DNA of 12,443 nucleotides, from positions 1 to 12,443 of the forward strand of contig JAQUSH010000010.1 of assembly GCA_028715225.1 (NCBI GenBank), read 5' to 3'. The position numbers and the translations under genes are program-made. The notes beneath the pieces are model-generated. The model was not told the DNA's origin. It searched no databases and saw only the letters and a program-made list of their open reading frames with translations. Positions 1 through 5,635 of the stretch are shown one piece after another (the first letter of the stretch is position 1; every line of letters starts with the position of its first letter). Origin of the DNA: Candidatus Aenigmatarchaeota archaeon (lineage in GTDB: Archaea; Aenigmatarchaeota; Aenigmatarchaeia; Aenigmatarchaeales; Aenigmatarchaeaceae).

Positions 1-17
1 CGACGCTCTTCCGATCT
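1..17 (+). other. Illumina adapter remnant at contig end
   Basis: The first 17 bases, CGACGCTCTTCCGATCT, are identical to the 3' end of the standard Illumina TruSeq read-1 adapter. This is not genomic sequence. It shows that the window begins at an assembly end where an untrimmed adapter was kept, so the gene running off this end on the minus strand is artificially truncated and its last few apparent codons are adapter-derived. Confidence 0.95.
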
Positions 18-246
18 CAAATACTAAGAAAAACATCACAATGAAAAACCAAGTAACACTAGGTAAATATGACCATAATACACTCATGAATGGGGTATAA
101 CTGGCAGAAAAAGCAGATATCGCCAAAGCAATTATCAAATTAGCTGCCTTGTTTTTTATTGGGCTTGCTTTCTCTAAAACACCAAATACTATTGCTAATA
201 TGAATAAAAATGAAATCAAAAATTGTGTTGTTATGTCAAATATCAA
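18..246 (-). CDS. Small multi-helix membrane protein, truncated by contig end
   Basis: An open minus-strand frame runs from a TTG codon at 246-244 to the contig edge with no stop, giving about 76 residues before adapter sequence begins. The TTG start is supported by GAGGAG at 253-258, six bases upstream, and lies directly after the TAA stop of the preceding gene, in the same frame. The product starts IFDITTQFLISFLFILAIVF and is very hydrophobic, with about three membrane segments and a short conserved-looking VFGVLEKA stretch after the first helix. From memory, that stretch resembles a membrane-protein family of small-genome archaea, often found in tandem with other membrane proteins, but I cannot name a function. 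Co-transcription with the preceding coiled-coil membrane protein is almost certain. Readthrough of the separating TAA is a less likely alternative. Confidence 0.7.
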
Positions 247-819
247 TTAACTCTCCTCTATTTCTTTTATTGCTCTTTTCAATTCTGAAATTTGTGATTC
301 AATATTTTCAATTCTATATTTAACAGCTAAGTTATCTGTATCCCCGCCGTGCTCGGCAATAACCTTTTTCTTATCTTTTTCTAACTGACCAATTTTTCTG
401 TAAATTTTATCGATTTCTTTGTCTTTGGAACCAATATTTTTTATCCTTGAACCAGCCTCTTTAACTAAACCACCGACTGCACCAGCTACATCTGGGTGTA
501 TAACTTTGGCTATTATAAAGAATAGGAACATTCCTCCTATCATAATTGGGAACCATGCATTGATTATTGGTATCATCCAACTTCCATACCAACCACTCCA
601 AATTATATACATGTAGGTAATTAGTGTAAATAAATATCTAATTCCTTTATGACTAGGAACAACTGCATATCCAAACATCCAAAGAAACATAAGTATTACA
701 ACATGTGGAATCAAGATAAGATAAAATAATTGATCCTGAATAGAACTATATTGATAGATAAGGTTTGTATCTATCTTTAATAATGTCTCTAAAATTAAAG
801 TTAGTATATCTATAGCCAT
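247..819 (-). CDS. Membrane protein with three TM helices and C-terminal coiled coil
   Basis: This 190-residue protein has an amphipathic N-terminus, then three long hydrophobic segments at roughly residues 28-53, 61-80 and 83-108, the last two rich in Trp and Tyr. A polar tail from about residue 113 follows, with a charged heptad-like helix (about 133-190, KEIDKIYRKIGQLEKDKKK) that looks like a cytoplasmic coiled coil. No enzymatic motif is visible and I do not recognise the family. The ATG at 819 fits a leaderless transcript, because a TATA box (ATTATAAATA, 841-850) is centred 26 nt upstream and there is no Shine-Dalgarno site. The next membrane-protein gene starts directly at its stop codon, so the two probably form an operon and possibly a complex. 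Confidence 0.75.
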   Translation of the reverse strand: MAIDILTLILETLLKIDTNLIYQYSSIQDQLFYLILIPHVVILMFLWMFGYAVVPSHKGIRYLFTLITYMYIIWSGWYGSWMIPIINAWFPIMIGGMFLFFIIAKVIHPDVAGAVGGLVKEAGSRIKNIGSKDKEIDKIYRKIGQLEKDKKKVIAEHGGDTDNLAVKYRIENIESQISELKRAIKEIEES

Positions 820-840
820 AAAAATAATGTACTTTACTGA

Positions 841-850
841 TATTTATAAT
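841..850 (-). promoter_or_regulatory. TATA box for the coiled-coil membrane protein operon
   Basis: On the minus strand this reads ATTATAAATA. Its centre is about 26 nt from the ATG at 819, the archaeal TATA-to-transcription-start distance, so the mRNA should begin at or next to the start codon. Confidence 0.55.
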
Positions 851-863
851 TTGTTTTATCTAT

Positions 864-1379
864 TTATGCTGTTGCTAAATCTTCTGTTTTATCACTGTTA
901 AATTTCTCGTAAAAACTTTTTTCTTCGGCTTCATTTTCTAATTTGTTTTTAACATAGTACATAAATTCTTTCCCATTTATAGGGTGGTTATCATTTGCTA
1001 AATTAATGTAATAATCAGCACTGTGCATTGTTCTTTCTGCACCAGTTAAATATGGAAATGATTCTTCTAAAAACTGAACTACAGGTTGAATATATTTAAC
1101 AACCCAACTGAAAGCATCATTTGGCATTGCTTCTCTAATAATTCCTGGCTGAACCTCTTCTGGATAAACATTTATAGATTTATCGCCAATTTCTTTAAGA
1201 TTGTCATTAAATACTCCTTTAATATCAACAGTTGGCGATCCGCCACCACCAGAATATAATTTACTTAAAGTTTGCCACGAATCATACATTGGACCAAGTA
1301 TTTGAACATCATTACTAATAGGAACTCTAGGATTTGCTACATAAATTGCAGATGCCTGTACTTTTTGTTCGTCGGCCAT
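864..1379 (-). CDS. Unrecognised soluble protein, 171 residues
   Basis: The product begins MADEQKVQASAIYVANPRVP and has no hydrophobic segment long enough to span a membrane and no signal peptide. A Gly-rich stretch (SGGGGSP, about 43-49) separates an N-terminal part from a mixed helical C-terminal part containing several aromatic residues (FSWVVKYIQP, FPYLTGAERTMHSADYYI). I do not recognise the family. The start is well supported: a good Shine-Dalgarno site (AGGTGA, 1386-1391) lies six bases before the ATG, and a TATA box lies about 39 nt upstream, leaving a short leader. It has its own promoter in a 58-base gap after the DUF357 gene and is followed by a separately promoted membrane-protein operon. 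Confidence 0.75.
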   Translation of the reverse strand: MADEQKVQASAIYVANPRVPISNDVQILGPMYDSWQTLSKLYSGGGGSPTVDIKGVFNDNLKEIGDKSINVYPEEVQPGIIREAMPNDAFSWVVKYIQPVVQFLEESFPYLTGAERTMHSADYYINLANDNHPINGKEFMYYVKNKLENEAEEKSFYEKFNSDKTEDLATA

Positions 1380-1385
1380 TTCATT

Positions 1386-1422
1386 TCACCTAATTATATT
1401 TACTATTAAGTAGTATATAAAT
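1386..1422 (-). promoter_or_regulatory. TATA box and Shine-Dalgarno of the 171-residue protein
   Basis: On the minus strand, ATTTATATAC (1413-1422) is a strong archaeal TATA box centred about 39 nt from the ATG. AGGTGA (1386-1391) is a Shine-Dalgarno site matching the archaeal 16S tail. Transcription should start near 1392, giving a leader of about 12 nt, in contrast to the leaderless genes nearby. Confidence 0.65.
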
Positions 1423-1437
1423 CTAATGGTATCTACG

Positions 1438-1683
1438 TTATTCACCGATTTGTGTGAATACTCCAAGTTCTAAGCATATCTCATATATTGCCCAGGCCCA
1501 CACAACAGCCTCAAAACTTCTAACAAAGTCACCTTCTTTCAGGAAATGCTTGCAGTCAGAAATGTAAGCTTTCATGTTTGTATACATCTGCTCTCCTTTA
1601 GTATCATTTACTTCTATCTTGTCAACTATGGATTCTATTTTATTCAACCATTTTTCAATTTCTTCTCTAGGCACTTCTTTCAT
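1438..1683 (-). CDS. DUF357 family protein
   Basis: This 81-residue, mostly helical protein has the layout of the archaeal DUF357 family: an N-terminal helix (EEIEKWLNKIESIVDKIE), then a MYTNMKAYISDCKHFLKEGD segment and a C-terminal FEAVVWAWAIYEICLELGVF helix. The family is small, archaeal and of unknown biochemical function; its two-helix repeat resembles HEPN-like or TPR-like helical hairpins. Its ATG overlaps the TGA of diphthine synthase by four bases (ATGA at 1680-1683), so the two are translationally coupled from the dph5 promoter. The coupling suggests co-expression and possibly a role near translation, but no function can be read from the sequence. Confidence 0.8.
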   Translation of the reverse strand: MKEVPREEIEKWLNKIESIVDKIEVNDTKGEQMYTNMKAYISDCKHFLKEGDFVRSFEAVVWAWAIYEICLELGVFTQIGE

Positions 1684-2390
1684 TTGATCATCTCCAAATA
1701 TTCTTTTTCTCTAAAATGCAGTTTTCCTGGTATAACTATAGCAGAGGGTGTTTCTATCTCTTTTTCAAGCATGTTAGAAACAGAATCATAATAGATTTCT
1801 TTGCCTATTTTTCCAGAGATTATTTTGTCATTTTTCTTAATTAATTTAGCATCTAAAAGAAGCTTTAAAGCGTCTTTCACTTTCATATACAATCCAACTT
1901 CAGCATCCAGATCCAAAAGAAGCAAAGTATGCAAACCAGCTTTTTTGTTAGATTTCAATGCATCTCTGACAGAATCTAATTTATTAGAAAATGGTATCGT
2001 TACGGTACGACCATATTTGTACATCTGCAAACCAAATTCACCTAAAGCTGAAAATACAGAAGAATTGTGGATTATCTTAACTGGTATATTCAGATTTTTA
2101 GCTTCAATAACTAAATCAATATGTGTAGTTGCTGCTAACGGATCGCCTAAAACAAATAAAGCAACATCTTTGTCTTCACAATTCTTAAGAAACTCCTTCT
2201 GATTATCTTCTAAATCTTTTCGTCTTATCTGTTTGATATTATTTCCCACTATTCTTTCTAAACTACGAATATCTCCTTCCCATTTAGATGTATAGGTTTC
2301 AACAAAACACTCGCATTTTTTAGCTATTTCCATGCCTCGCAATGTTATGTCCTTTTCGTCTCCTAAACCCAATCCTATCAAATAAAGCAT
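1680..2390 (-). CDS. dph5: Diphthine synthase (diphthamide biosynthesis methyltransferase)
   Basis: This is the AdoMet-dependent enzyme that methylates the modified histidine of elongation factor 2 during diphthamide synthesis. It is an SAM-binding fold of the tetrapyrrole-methylase type. Diagnostic stretches are the N-terminal MLYLIGLGLGDEKDITLRG, the central FVLGDPLAATTHIDL (about 79-93), and HNSSVFSALGEFGLQMYKYG (about 108-127) followed by RTVTIPF. At 236 residues it is slightly shorter than many archaeal homologues, mostly at the C-terminus. The ATG at 2390 has a TATA-like element about 24 nt upstream (2411-2420), so it is probably leaderless. It is divergent from the trm5-like gene and coupled to the downstream DUF357 gene. 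Confidence 0.93.
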   Translation of the reverse strand: MLYLIGLGLGDEKDITLRGMEIAKKCECFVETYTSKWEGDIRSLERIVGNNIKQIRRKDLEDNQKEFLKNCEDKDVALFVLGDPLAATTHIDLVIEAKNLNIPVKIIHNSSVFSALGEFGLQMYKYGRTVTIPFSNKLDSVRDALKSNKKAGLHTLLLLDLDAEVGLYMKVKDALKLLLDAKLIKKNDKIISGKIGKEIYYDSVSNMLEKEIETPSAIVIPGKLHFREKEYLEMIK

Positions 2391-2420
2391 AATTTAAATG
2401 GAAGTTCAAGTTATAAATAT
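2391..2420. promoter_or_regulatory. Interlocked divergent promoters for dph5 and trm5-like gene
   Basis: Two TATA elements face opposite ways in about 30 bases. AATTTAAA (2391-2398) is centred 27 nt before the ATG at 2422 on plus. On minus, ATATTTATAA (2411-2420) is centred about 25 nt before the dph5 ATG at 2390. Each TATA box therefore lies between the other's TATA and its start codon, and both genes would be leaderless. This spacing also argues that the plus-strand gene starts at 2422, not at the ATG at 2398, which sits on its own TATA box. Confidence 0.6.
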
Positions 2421-2421
2421 T

Positions 2422-3168
2422 ATGGTATATGAGGTAGTTGGTTCTAAAGATAAGGCAGTCGCAATAATAGGATACGGCGTGAAAAATCCTAGAAAATTAG
2501 CAAAAAGAATAATGAAAAAACATAAAAACATCAAATCTGTTCTGCACAAGTGCGGCGAACGAACTGGAACATACAGACTGCATCCTTGCAAACTGATAAT
2601 TGGTGATAAAAACACTGAAGTTATACATAAAGAAAATGGATATTCAATAAAATTAGATCCGCTTAAAGTTTATTTCTCACCGCGAGAGGCAACGGAACGC
2701 GAGCGCATAGCCAAAATGGTAAAATCCGGCGAACGTGTTCTTATTATGTTTTCAGGTGCATCTCCTTATGCATTTGCTATAAAGAAAAAGCATTCTGATG
2801 TTTATGTAACGTGTGTGGAAATTAATCCTTATGCAGTCGGATATGCGAATAAAAGTGTTAAATTAAATAAAATGAACCGGATTAAGAACATATGTGCTGA
2901 TGTTAGGAAGGTTAAGCTTGGAAAATTCGATAGAATAATAATGCCTCTGCCAGAAACAGCTATTAAGTTCTTAGATTCAGCTTATCATTTTGCTAAACCT
3001 GGCGCAACCATCCATGTTTACACATTTAACAACAGCCACAATGCAGCTAATCATGAGATTGCTAATATATGTGAGATGTTTAACATCAAGTGCCAAGTTG
3101 TTGGCGAACAGAAAGTGCTGCCTTATGCTCCTGGTTTGTATAAATTCAGAGTAGATCTGAAAGTTTAA
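2422..3168 (+). CDS. trm5: Trm5-like tRNA (guanine-37 N1) methyltransferase
   Basis: Class I AdoMet methyltransferase of the Met-10+/Trm5 family, expected to make m1G37 in tRNA, which prevents frameshifting and is the first step to wyosine in tRNA-Phe. From the start at 2422 it has 248 residues: an N-terminal alpha/beta D2-type domain, the family signature VYFSPREATER (about 83-93), AdoMet motif I VLIMFSGASPYAF (106-118), EINP (133-136) for the ribose, and the catalytic-region motif DRIIMPLPETA (160-170), of the LP type expected for Trm5, not Taw2. It lacks the extra N-terminal D1 domain of Methanocaldococcus Trm5. Motif I has Ile in place of the common Asp. The alternative ATG at 2398 adds eight residues and is disfavoured by promoter spacing. 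Confidence 0.85.
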   Translation: MVYEVVGSKDKAVAIIGYGVKNPRKLAKRIMKKHKNIKSVLHKCGERTGTYRLHPCKLIIGDKNTEVIHKENGYSIKLDPLKVYFSPREATERERIAKMVKSGERVLIMFSGASPYAFAIKKKHSDVYVTCVEINPYAVGYANKSVKLNKMNRIKNICADVRKVKLGKFDRIIMPLPETAIKFLDSAYHFAKPGATIHVYTFNNSHNAANHEIANICEMFNIKCQVVGEQKVLPYAPGLYKFRVDLKV

Positions 3169-3253
3169 GTTCACTATAGCCTTGTATTTCTCCAACGGAT
3201 TGTAAAACTCTTGTTAAATTTGTTTCTCTTATGCAGTAAGGTATTCCGACCAT
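3146..3253 (-). CDS. Possible 35-residue small ORF after the helical protein gene
   Basis: This short minus-strand frame starts at an ATG five bases after the stop of the 161-residue gene and encodes a mixed-composition peptide beginning MVGIPYCIRETNLTRVLQSV. It overlaps the last 23 bases of the trm5-like gene on the other strand. There is no good Shine-Dalgarno site. It may be a genuine small protein in an operon with the preceding gene, a remnant of a longer gene, or chance. It explains the otherwise empty 90 bases between the converging genes, but support is weak. Confidence 0.25.
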   Translation of the reverse strand: MVGIPYCIRETNLTRVLQSVGEIQGYSELKLSDLL

Positions 3254-3258
3254 ATTTA

Positions 3259-3744
3259 TCAACAAATCTCATCTATTACGTGTAAAAGTTTTCTTAATTT
3301 CTCTGCTTCATTCTCTGTTTCTGTAATTCCTATCTGCTCTTCTATATTCAATATATATTCTGGGGATCTTTTTTTGCAAATATAATCGTAATAATTCTCG
3401 GTTTTTTTGACTATAAATTCTAAAACCTTATTTTTACTGGTTTGAGTAATCTCAGTCAGTCCTTTAACTTTCTCCTTTGCAAAGAAAAGTTTGTCGGCCT
3501 TCTCAGGTTTTTCTACTGCTATTCCAGCTAAAGAAGCATAAAATCTTGCATCTTCATAACGCTTTTCTCCCATTAATTCTTCTGCTTTTTTATAATATCG
3601 GGAAGCTGATAAATTAGTTGAAACATCGTATTTACCAACCTCATTCAATACTTTTTCAGCAGGTTTTCTAACTTTTTCAGTCTCCTTTGCTCTTTCTTCC
3701 AATATTCTTCTCAATTGCATTGCTTTTAGATAGCTGCTGGCCAT
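3259..3744 (-). CDS. Unrecognised helical protein, 161 residues
   Basis: The product is highly charged and almost entirely helical, with no membrane segment. It starts MASSYLKAMQLRRILEERAK. Its central part, SRYYKKAEELMGEKRYEDAR followed by FYASLAGIAVE (about 48-78), looks like a TPR-like or MIT-like helical hairpin, and the C-terminal half looks like further helices with many Lys and Glu. I do not recognise a named family. The gene should be leaderless, because a TATA box (GTTTAAATT on minus, 3766-3774) is centred 26 nt before the ATG. That box overlaps the stop codon of the upstream taw2-like gene, so the two are adjacent on the strand but separately promoted. Confidence 0.75.
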   Translation of the reverse strand: MASSYLKAMQLRRILEERAKETEKVRKPAEKVLNEVGKYDVSTNLSASRYYKKAEELMGEKRYEDARFYASLAGIAVEKPEKADKLFFAKEKVKGLTEITQTSKNKVLEFIVKKTENYYDYICKKRSPEYILNIEEQIGITETENEAEKLRKLLHVIDEIC

Positions 3745-3765
3745 AAGAATAATTCAACAGAAAAG

Positions 3766-3774
3766 AATTTAAAC
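3766..3774 (-). promoter_or_regulatory. TATA box embedded in the end of the taw2-like gene
   Basis: GTTTAAATT on the minus strand is centred 26 nt before the ATG at 3744, consistent with a leaderless mRNA. It shares bases with the taw2-like stop codon region (3769-3771), an example of how compact this DNA is. Confidence 0.55.
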
Positions 3775-4569
3775 CCTAATATCGTAAACGACATGCCATA
3801 TTTTAGGTGCATATGATTTAACTTTTCTAAACTTGACAGAACCATATTTTTCCAATTTCTTCTTGACTTTCAGAATATCTTTTTCAGCTACGTTTTTATG
3901 AAAATGAATTATACAGTGCTTTTTAGCTATTTTTAATGCAGCAGGAAGAAATCGTTCCGTATCATAAATATAACCAATTATGATTCTGTCAGCAATTCCT
4001 TCTAGTGGCGAAGCAAACTTTCGGCAATCTCCTTCAAGTATTTCGATCTTACTTTGAACATGATTAAGGTATGCATTACGTCTCAGATATTCAATTGCTT
4101 TAGGATTGATATCGATAGCATAAACTTTCTTAGCTTTTTCAGCAACATAGATAGCCCAGTAACCGATTCCAGCGAACATGTCTACAATGATCTCGCCTTG
4201 TTTGATTGATTTTAACATCCTTTCACGTTCTGCTTTGTTTCCTTTAGACCACATATTCTCAGATACGTCCAGTAAAAATTGTTTTCCATGCTCTTTATGC
4301 ATAGTTTGCGTTGATCTGCAACCGGCAATAATTTCTATTTTAGGCTTTCTTTTAACACCTTTGATACCTTTATCCAGAACAACAGTGTGAACATATGGTA
4401 ATATTTCAAGAATAGTCTTTCCTATTATTTTTTTGTGTTTTATTAGACTCTTATCAAGCTTCAGAATAAGTATCTTTCCTAAGATATAATAGGTTTTAGG
4501 CAGTTTCTGTAATTCTTTACTTTTTAGCTTATTTTCTAATTTATTCTTCAGTTTATCATAAAATGACAT
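3769..4569 (-). CDS. taw2: Taw2-like wyosine biosynthesis enzyme (tRNA-Phe 7-aminocarboxypropyltransferase)
   Basis: Trm5-superfamily protein in which AdoMet is expected to donate an aminocarboxypropyl group, not methyl, to the tricyclic imG-14 base at position 37 of tRNA-Phe. The Taw2 features that distinguish it from Trm5 are MWSKGNKAERERM (about 106-118) in place of the FSPR motif, and DRIIIGYIYDTERFLPAAL (about 194-212) in place of the LP catalytic motif. AdoMet motif I is VDMFAGIGYWAI (about 129-140), then DINPKAIEYLRRNAYLNHV (153-171) and GDCRKF. I chose the ATG at 4569 (266 residues): it begins MSFYDKLKNKL, a usual family start, and AAGTATAAAG (4588-4597 on minus) lies about 23 nt upstream as a leaderless-type TATA box. 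An ATG at 4620 would add 17 polar residues and overlap a small ORF. Together with Trm5 it implies a wyosine pathway. Confidence 0.82.
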   Translation of the reverse strand: MSFYDKLKNKLENKLKSKELQKLPKTYYILGKILILKLDKSLIKHKKIIGKTILEILPYVHTVVLDKGIKGVKRKPKIEIIAGCRSTQTMHKEHGKQFLLDVSENMWSKGNKAERERMLKSIKQGEIIVDMFAGIGYWAIYVAEKAKKVYAIDINPKAIEYLRRNAYLNHVQSKIEILEGDCRKFASPLEGIADRIIIGYIYDTERFLPAALKIAKKHCIIHFHKNVAEKDILKVKKKLEKYGSVKFRKVKSYAPKIWHVVYDIRV

Positions 4570-4594
4570 TTTAGAATATTGATTATCTTTATAC

Positions 4595-4702
4595 TTATCC
4601 TTTTCTAGCGTGTTCCCCATATCCTTTTACTTCATCGGGTTTCATGACAACATAAAAGTTATCAGCAACTGGTTTATCTTGTTTTACTGTCATAAAAATC
4701 AT
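4595..4702 (-). CDS. Small ORF of 35 residues, coupled to the 39-residue ORF
   Basis: The frame starts at an ATG overlapping the TGA of the upstream 39-residue ORF (ATGA at 4699-4702) and ends just before the taw2-like promoter region. An in-frame ATG at 4693 gives MTVKQDKPVADNFYVVMKPD as the start of a 32-residue version. The C-terminus is charged (DEVKGYGEHARKG). I do not recognise it. The four-base overlap and the position of its stop just ahead of the next promoter favour a real gene. Alternatively, it and the upstream ORF are one gene split by a frameshift. Confidence 0.45.
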   Translation of the reverse strand: MIFMTVKQDKPVADNFYVVMKPDEVKGYGEHARKG

Positions 4703-4818
4703 GATATTAAAGCGTAAGCTTTGTCTCCTTCTACACTTATTCCAAATAGACCACTATCTACACAATCCTTTACTTCTGGATCATATACGAAATTTATAGG
4801 TATCGGTTTCTTTTCCAT
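4699..4818 (-). CDS. Small ORF of 39 residues with strong Shine-Dalgarno
   Basis: This encodes a peptide starting MEKKPIPINFVYDPEVKDCV and ending in a short Gly-rich segment (SGLFGISVEGDKAYALIS). It is acidic and has no membrane segment. The start is well supported by AGGTGA (4825-4830) six bases upstream, identical to the site of the 171-residue gene, and by a TTTTTTATT element around 4850-4858 that could be its TATA box. It ends with TGA overlapping the ATG of the next small ORF. Function is unknown. The strong ribosome site makes it likely to be translated despite its size. Confidence 0.55.
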   Translation of the reverse strand: MEKKPIPINFVYDPEVKDCVDSGLFGISVEGDKAYALIS

Positions 4819-4879
4819 TTTATTTCACCTGTTTTTTACAATGAATAAAAAAGAAAAGGGGAGGGATCGGAAAATTGTC

Positions 4880-4909
4880 AAAAATACATGCGAAATTCCC
4901 TACATGTAT
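4880..4909 (-). terminator. Hairpin terminator after the four-helix membrane protein
   Basis: On the minus strand, ATACATG (4903-4909) pairs with CATGTAT (4884-4890) across a 12-base loop, directly followed by a run of T. The 5' arm overlaps the last codons of the gene and the loop contains its TAG stop. A second T-rich tract follows near 4845-4860. This looks like an intrinsic terminator fused to the end of the coding region. Confidence 0.55.
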
Positions 4910-5277
4910 TTGATTGAACCTGCGTTCCAGATTTCCTTAACTGCTATTATGACGATTGCAGGAGCAACTAAAGCTGCGATGTATCCAACTATTGGTGCTA
5001 AAAAGCTACCTATGTATGGAACATCCTTTAATGCTGCGCCTGATGCACCAACTACCATTAAGGCAATTGCTGCCATCATAAACATTTCTTTGCTTTCATT
5101 TCCAATTGATCCCATTCCAAATGCGCTGAATAATCCTATCAAGAAACCTAATACTACTATTATGGTTCCTGCTGAAGGGATTACTCCTGATACCAATCCT
5201 TCTACAATTGCTATTATTATACCTAAAAGGAATAGGTATCCGCTCAATTTTACCCATTGTTTGTTTGATTTTACCAT
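4900..5277 (-). CDS. Small four-helix membrane protein, 125 residues
   Basis: From the ATG at 5277 the product has a short Lys-rich N-terminus (MVKSNKQWVK), then four hydrophobic helices at about residues 11-30, 37-56, 64-82 and 95-114, and a short polar tail. The last helix carries AALVAPAIVIIAVKEIWNAG, a pattern I associate with small tandem membrane-protein genes in small-genome archaea; the role is unknown. The start is fixed by GGGTGA (5285-5290), seven bases upstream; the frame itself is open to 5316. A small hairpin with a GAAA loop lies directly upstream of the ribosome site and a hairpin terminator covers the stop codon, so this is an individually delimited transcription unit, likely well expressed. 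Confidence 0.75.
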   Translation of the reverse strand: MVKSNKQWVKLSGYLFLLGIIIAIVEGLVSGVIPSAGTIIVVLGFLIGLFSAFGMGSIGNESKEMFMMAAIALMVVGASGAALKDVPYIGSFLAPIVGYIAALVAPAIVIIAVKEIWNAGSIKYM

Positions 5278-5284
5278 ATTGTTT

Positions 5285-5307
5285 TCACCCTTTAGGACTT
5301 TCGTCCT
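5285..5307 (-). promoter_or_regulatory. GAAA-capped leader hairpin next to Shine-Dalgarno
   Basis: On the minus strand, AGGAC (5303-5307) pairs perfectly with GTCCT (5294-5298) around a GAAA tetraloop (5299-5302). Three bases later comes the Shine-Dalgarno GGGTGA (5285-5290). A GNRA-capped hairpin this close to the ribosome site could protect the leader, position the ribosome or bind a protein. Confidence 0.5.
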
Positions 5308-5312
5308 TAGGA

Positions 5313-5363
5313 TCATGAAAAAATAAAAGGGGGTGTAGTTGATTTTCCAGGCCCTCTTTTATT
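5313..5363 (-). terminator. Hairpin terminator after the 89-residue membrane protein
   Basis: Twelve-base arms at 5352-5363 and 5322-5333 form an inverted repeat with one C-A mismatch on the minus strand (a G-U pair if read on plus), separated by 18 bases and followed on minus by TTTTATTTTTT-type sequence to about 5318. The stem begins at the gene's TAA stop (5359-5361), the same stop-in-hairpin layout as at 4884-4909. Confidence 0.55.
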
Positions 5364-5628
5364 TGAATATTCCTGTTAAAACGAAGACTGCTCCCAATAG
5401 TGTTACAATCAATCCAACTACACTGAACAAAGTTGCACCCCATCCTAGAGCACTTAACGTCATACCATCGATTCCTAGTTTAAATGCCGCGGCAAGCAAA
5501 TATAGCGCTCCGCCTGCGCCCATCCATAGGAAACCTTTGTCTGCTTTTGCTCTTATCTTCCCATATTCTGCGAATATAGGGGTAAGCAACAATGCAATTC
5601 CTAACCACGTTAATGTTAATTCAAACAT
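5359..5628 (-). CDS. Small three-helix membrane protein, 89 residues
   Basis: The product is almost entirely hydrophobic, with helices at roughly residues 3-20, 33-51 and 60-86, and a short polar loop (EYGKIRAKADKG, about 21-32) after the first. Gly and Ala are abundant (MGAGGALYLLAAAFKLG), which favours close helix packing. No family is recognised. The ATG at 5628 follows a Shine-Dalgarno core GGTG about 8-10 bases upstream (AATTAGGTGTAAACC). It lies upstream of the 125-residue membrane protein with a terminator hairpin between, and behind a long leader with its own hairpin, so expression may be controlled after initiation. Confidence 0.72.
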   Translation of the reverse strand: MFELTLTWLGIALLLTPIFAEYGKIRAKADKGFLWMGAGGALYLLAAAFKLGIDGMTLSALGWGATLFSVVGLIVTLLGAVFVLTGIFK

Positions 5629-5635
5629 TGGTTTA

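Noticed and set aside
4721..5326. Long plus-strand ORF opposite the small membrane-protein region
   Set aside because: It is a mirror of the minus-strand membrane gene, with Pro/Ile/Thr-rich low-complexity translation, no ribosome site, and it runs across two terminators and promoters of the other strand.
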